Below, one piece after another: positions 58,887 through 64,000 of a stretch of 64,000 nucleotides of DNA. This DNA comes from Symsagittifera roscoffensis (lineage: Eukaryota > Xenacoelomorpha > Acoela > Convolutidae). Numbering within the stretch: position 1 is the stretch's first letter; each line of letters opens with the position of its first letter. Under the pieces are notes generated by a model. That model worked only from the letters and a program-made list of their open reading frames with translations. It was not told the origin of the DNA and made no database searches. The DNA is taken from contig NC_087064.1 of NCBI RefSeq assembly GCF_963678635.1, forward strand, positions 60,815,548 through 60,879,547, read 5' to 3'. Both the position numbers and the translations under genes were made by a program.

Positions 58887-59428
58887 AAAACAGCTGATCC
58901 TTCTCGCTGCCATTCGCTGCCATTACAAAATTTATCGCTTGTGAGTTTCGTGATCTTTTTCTCGTCGCTGGCATTGTTGGAGCTTGGTTTTTGTGAGGAC
59001 TGATTATTGGGATTGTTGTTGATTTTTTGTTTCCTATGTTGCACCAATAACCGTGATGACCTTTTTTGGCGTCCAGAGATCTTTCAATTTTGACATTCAT
59101 GTAGTGAAGGTATGTGAAACAAGATTTCTACACCTTTCCCCAATTTAAAGCCCCATTGTCGATTTATAAGACCAGTCCGTCAGCTTTTTCTCTTGTTCTT
59201 CGTTTTGTATTTTATTTTCACAATTTGCTCTTCCTGTATAAAAAATACTGACCAAGTTCAGTTGCGATACAGGTCTCACCTTGGATTATATGGCTATGAA
59301 TTATGTTTTCCTGTAATCTTCCAGTATCGTTGCTTACATAAGGCACATTGGACAATTCGATTTTGGCTAGTTTAGGGTAAACGTTCTTGGGTCTATGAGA
59401 CTTTGGAAAGCATCCCATGGGAAATACC
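58887..59428 (-). pseudogene. LINE ORF1-like fragment and flank between the two giant elements
   Basis: On the minus strand 58811-59047 encodes an Asn/Ser-rich frame with KKITKLTSDKFCNGSE. It is nearly the same as KITKLTSDKFFNGSE just outside the other end of element A (34700-34773), so both flanks derive from related sequence. The rest, up to the LTR of element B, shows no gene. Confidence 0.45.
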
Positions 59429-60325
59429 TGTAACAGTCGCCTACTGCAGTCACATATGAGGCTTAAGAAAAATAGGCCCTATAACCACTAGCTCAAGGGT
59501 CAGGGACACTATCTCTTGTGTTTTTCTACCTCAAGAACGGTCGGAGCCAGTTCGGTTCGCTTGCGACATGAGACTAGAACTCGCTACAGCTTGAAGGCTA
59601 CTACCAAAATATCCCCCCACTCTAGAAAATAAGAACGTCCCCATACTTAGGTCTCAAAATACCCAAAATACGCGAACGCCGTTAAAAACAGGGTCGGAAC
59701 AATCCGTTAAGTTACTTTGTATTGGACAGTGGAACTTTGATCCATTTCAGATGGATCAACCTAAAACTCACCTTATCTCAACATAACAATTATAAAACAC
59801 ACTCGAGAAATTTAAATTGGGAACTCACATGTCGATGTACTCGAGCACAAGGAGTAATTAAATTGGTAAGCAACTCAAGAATTAGGTAATATAACTAAAT
59901 AAGTTTGATACTGGTCAGTTTTGGTAACAGAAGTAAGTTCTGGCTCTAGAATTTGAGTTTTTGTATGAACCATTGGGACACTCAAGCTGTCCACCTTTCC
60001 CTTGAAGGCTCACTCTAGTTTGTTCCGAATCGTTGTTCTCTCTTCGTTTTGTTATCTCTCTTCCTATTCCGGGATAAGACAGCTCTACTCGTGTCTTATT
60101 TTATATCTAGAAATTGCGAATAGCAATTTTCCGCTGTTTTTCTTGAGTATTTTCCCGCTATTGTAAATTCGGATGTTCTGATTTTTCACTTTCTGTTTTC
60201 AGTTGGTACGAGAAAGCTGAGCATGACAGGCTCCATTCGAAATTTTGAAAATTAAAATTCCACTCGAAAATTACGTATTTTCGTGTCTCTCAAGGTCAAA
60301 CTTCCAGACATGACCGACTGGCACA
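59429..60325 (-). repeat. 3' LTR of element B
   Basis: Boundaries inferred from a single copy: in element orientation it starts TGTGCCAGTCGG and ends GCGACTGTTACA, a terminal inverted repeat of about 12 bases like that of element A, and the inner edge abuts the shared polypurine tract. About 897 bases. Confidence 0.7.
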
Positions 60326-60337
60326 TACTCCCCGGAC
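60326..60337 (-). promoter_or_regulatory. Polypurine tract candidate of element B
   Basis: Minus-strand GTCCGGGGAGTA next to the LTR, identical to that of element A; the following atgtcctcat is also shared. Confidence 0.65.
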
Positions 60338-60762
60338 TCAAGATCGATGTCCTCATCGCGTGCTGTCGTTGTCAGTGAATCCCCAGAAGCCCGAGTGTCA
60401 CTCAAGATACAGTGCTAGTGGTCATTTACAGAAGTTTGCAGCAGACTCAAGTTTATCTACCTTCCAAAATTCACGACCATATAAAATTCTCACACTATCG
60501 CTAAACAGCAATCAAAATCTGCACACACCTGCACCTCATGAATTCCCGCTTTTTAAGCTGGTGATTTAAAATTTCTTTTGTCCTATTCAATCAGAAAATT
60601 GTAAGGCAGCATTTTGATTCATATAATAGATCTAGCATATTAATAACAATATCTTATTTGTTAAAATTTTTTTTCGTGAACCCAGATTTCATCCGAGTTC
60701 ACCCTCGAGCCCCCTCCCTCTCAAGACTCAGGACTCTAGAATTTTCCTTTTGAGCCACTGGC
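60338..60762. other. 3' untranslated region of element B
   Basis: About 0.4 kb, no coding signal. Confidence 0.5.
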
Positions 60763-63700
60763 TCACCTTGTGTTCTTTGCCCTCGAGGTACCCGATCCAG
60801 ATACTTTTGACACTGTGATCTGTTCCAATAGTGCTTCTTCGTCATCGGAGCTGATCACGATCTCTTCCCAAGCCTTCAGCTGTTCATAGGATCGCATCCA
60901 CTCCCTTTGCTCTTGCAATCTCTTCGCTTGATTCGGTAAGCTCATCACCTTCGACTCCCGGTTCAAACAGAAGGAATTGTGAATACTCAGGCTTACATTC
61001 TTCGCCAGGTCCTCCTCTAGTATTGATTCCCTCGCTCTAGTGTTGTCTCTGGATACTCTACCCACTCTTTTCCACCCCGTCGTGATCGCATTTCGATGGG
61101 TCAGCAGAGGTCTCTTGAAGGCATCTGGTCCTATCTCGGCCTGGAATTGTCGATATTCCTTTTGATGTTTCCTCATGTGATCCTTCGTCGCTACATATAA
61201 CCAGGATGTTAACGTCGCGCGAAACCAAGGAAAGAATCTCAAGCGGCTCCACACGTGTCTGTCTCCATTGGTATGGCAAACACCTTGCATGCTGTCTCGA
61301 ACAACTCAAGTCTCCTGCTGTAATCTATCGCGTGAATCGACTCTGCTGTTGGCGTCTTCGATTCTCGATACTTTGCTATGTTTTCTTCCATCCATCGTAG
61401 AGCCAGCATTGTGCTCACCACCAAGATGGTCACTTTTTGTTGATGCTCGGGTAGTCCCAACGACCTGATTTCTTCTACATCCCAGATCAGGCAGAGATTG
61501 GCTTGGTCTGGGTACCACACTGTCTGCGCCAGACAGTGGCACGGACAATCCCCGTGTGTGAGGTCGATGCTCCTAAGATTGCGTTCTCCCGAGGCTTCTA
61601 GGAGAGGCTCGAGTTCCATCATCTTCTCGTGTATCACGTCGACTTCTTCCAAGTTTGGGGCACTTACCATGGGTTTCCCAATCACGTTTTGTCTCTCGAG
61701 GTCACTTGTATTTTCGCTCTCCAAGCCTAGAAGTCCTTCACTCCAGATTTCACTCAAGTCGTCCCTTTGTTCTTTAGGCACTGTTACTCGGGTCTTCCTC
61801 AACAGCTTGTGTGAATGATTTGACATCCGAGCTAGTCTTACACATTTGGGCACTGAGAAGGCTTTGTCTATCAATACCCTCTGGCTGAACACTTCTACCA
61901 TCGCCATGTGCAATGGATAGTGGCTGCCACATAGGTTGGCCATCACTGACCCCACTAGGGACTTCGCATTTAGAGGCAGTCCATAGGCTTCAATCATGGG
62001 AAATCCCATCTCCGCTTCGAGCCCAACCTTCCAACTCTTGATGTGTTTCTGGGTCACTTGCAACACTCCGGGCCATGACTCCACGCTCAACGCAGTCACC
62101 AAAAGGTGTTCTGACTCTAGCCTCTCCGGTGACTGGAGACTACACATTCTCGAGAAGAATCCCAGAGCTGTTGCTAGGTTCACGGTGGTACTCGCGTAAC
62201 ACTCAGCCACTATCTGTTTCTCACTTTTCTCCCTATCGGTTATATCTTCAAACCAGGTGACTAGGTCTTCTTTCTGGAAAGACTGTATCCTGACGCACGA
62301 TCGTCCATCACAGGTGTGCTCGCCATTCCCACACGTCGAGTCAAGACAACTGCCCGGCTCCATCTTCTTTACCGACCCTGTTCCGCTCGTCATCTCACTT
62401 GACTCCTTCATCTGAGGCAGGATCAGTCTATGTACTATACTCAAGGTCGCTAAATCTTCATCCTCTGTCGGCGCCAATCTCACTCGCTCAGTAACTTCCT
62501 CGATCAGGCTCGCATGGGGATGTGGAAACAAAGAGGGCCTGAACAACTTCCACACCACTCCTAGATTCGTGGTCAACGTGCCGTTCCCTTTACCGATTCT
62601 TAGTTCTACTATTTTACTTGAGCGTGGCACACTTATCACTTCCGGTGTTCTCTCGAGAATCAAACCCAGACTTGGTCTCCCTCTTTCCACGGGGTCTATC
62701 TCCATTATCCTTTCTGTCCAGAACTTCAGCAGCTCCGCCACCTCATAGTTTCTATGGGCACCTCCAGCTTCTAAGTCTAGGAAAGGGTTGTATGCCATCC
62801 CCATCACTCCAGACACATACTGATACTCTCCCTTCTTGTTGGGTTTCGAGTACTCTCCTGGAGGAGCCAGGTTACTCTGGACGTCGTGTTTCTCCTCGAA
62901 CTTCTTGTTGTAGAATCTCCGTATCTCATCTAACTTCCTGTGGCTCTCCAGAGATTGCCTAGAACCATCTTCTTTTTCTATCCCGGTACTCTGGTACACA
63001 TTCAAGATTACTGTGGAGACTCTCCTCTCCAGCGTCTTGCTTCCAATCGCTCTCTGGTGACATGCTAGGATGGTACTGTCAGTCATCATCGACATCGTCC
63101 ATCTCAAGAAGCAGGTAGCCTCCTTCCTCCTTGCCAGGCTCAAGCCTGAGTTGTCCCTAGCAACATGCTGCATCAGCATTCGATATACCTCTAGGTTCTT
63201 GCCTCCCAACTTCAACTTGTCGTACGAAGTTAGTGTCTCTAACTCTATTCCCAACAGGCTCCACGCAAACATCAGTTGCCCTGCGGTCCTAATAAAGGGA
63301 TTCGCCATCAACGGCGATGCCGATGATGATGTTCTCATCGCGTCTTCAAAATGATCCTTTAACAAGATCTGCCAAGTTCTCTTCAGCTGGCTCCCCAATT
63401 CTAATTTATTGATTCCAGCCTTCTGCTGGGTAGCCCAGTTGCGTCGTTTGCGTGACACTCCACTGTCGAGCTTCTTCAGGCAGTCTTCCAATTCCTGCAA
63501 TGTTTCCAGGGCTACCCACCACGGTCGGGCGGTGTTCCTCGTTTTATTTTTCTCAAGAGGATCGCTAGTCACTTGCTTCCCGGTAGCCTGGTGTTCATTT
63601 GAGACCCATTCATTACCGACGTCCACTTCCCAGGTCTGCCCGCTCGTTGAACCTCGCTTCATTTTTATCCTCTGAGATTTGAAGTCTACTTCCGTTGCTG

Positions 63701-64000
63701 AACTGGCGGGGATCTCCATCTCCTTTTCTACATCGAGCAGTTTCCTCGGCTCGTAGCTACTCTTGTAGGCTGCTGTCTTCCATCGTGCCAGAACCATGGG
63801 GGCCGTCTCTCTCAAGTTCTTCTCCGAGACCACATCTGCCGAAGGACTTCCCAATCCCTCCACGTCTCTCTTCCTCTTGCGAGACCTCACGTCTCTACTC
63901 GGGGGCGTTGTCGTTATCATCACTGATTCGACCTCCTTGTCTCCCCCCAACCCTTCCAATTCTTGCCTCCCCCCTGCTCGAGCCTTAAGGATATTAGTAC
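60763..64000 (-). CDS. Element B protein Z homologue (5' end outside window, one frameshift)
   Basis: Open from the right edge to 61239, then continued in another frame from about 61260 to 60763; the two join at the point matching IPMEVKKIW in element A, so one base has been lost or gained. About 1,080 residues are visible. A basic RSRKRKRDVEG stretch near the start looks like a nuclear signal. Blocks shared with element A include LDEIRRFYNK, YVSGVMGMAYNPFL, PGSCL...HTC...CV, IDKAFSVPKCVRLARMS, MELEPLLEASGERNLRSI, PCHCLAQTVWYP, HNSFCLNRESKV. Function unknown. Much of the protein differs, so the retained blocks are likely under selection. Confidence 0.65.

Larger units (their letters stand above)
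59429..64000 (-). mobile_element. Second giant LTR element (element B), 3' end only
   Basis: Minus-strand element running off the right edge. Its 3' LTR, polypurine tract, 3' UTR and protein Z homologue are in the window. The LTR sequence is unrelated to that of element A apart from the ends, and protein Z has diverged greatly, so B is a different family member, not a duplicate. Confidence 0.8.

Overview
This is nuclear DNA from an invertebrate animal. It is AT-rich, its one clear host gene is split by canonical GT/AG introns, and most of it is transposable elements. Nothing in it lets me name the species.

Left third (1-16.8 kb): a MULE/FLYWCH transposase remnant, a tRNA-headed SINE and two inverted-repeat elements lie upstream of an SLC35G-like drug/metabolite transporter gene. 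I reconstruct that gene as four exons (3741-3946, 13828-13973, 14514-14868, 16261-16822) that join into a 422-codon frame. Its 9.9-kb first intron holds a hAT-like MITE, a 2.1-kb tandem duplication, a dispersed repeat and a decayed Tc1/mariner transposase.

Middle (15.4-34.8 kb): a segment carrying the transporter's last exon and an unknown, partly decayed gene is tandemly duplicated (15451-21514 and 21532-29370). The second copy contains a 1.8-kb gag-only LTR element (22299-24083). Its 3' part is duplicated again (about 27772-30186 and 30187-32600). A LINE remnant with AP-endonuclease motifs follows and is interrupted by a 936-bp foldback element.

Right half (34.8-64 kb): a 24.1-kb Ty3/gypsy-type LTR retrotransposon lies on the minus strand (34774-58886), with matching 925-bp LTRs. 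In transcription order it encodes a two-part gag with zinc knuckles; a pol with protease, RT, RNase H and integrase, ending in what looks like a macrodomain; and a third coding block of almost 9 kb. That block starts with a coiled-coil plus SGNH-hydrolase protein and continues into two large proteins I do not recognise (called Y and Z here). A second, divergent element of the same kind (59429 to beyond the right edge) encodes a clear homologue of Z just upstream of its own LTR. Z is therefore a conserved part of a family of giant elements. The first copy is damaged by several stops and frameshifts, and by a small deletion in RT.

The candidate new biology is this family: very long LTR elements carrying a macrodomain, an esterase-like domain and a conserved, unidentified protein of about 1,300 residues.
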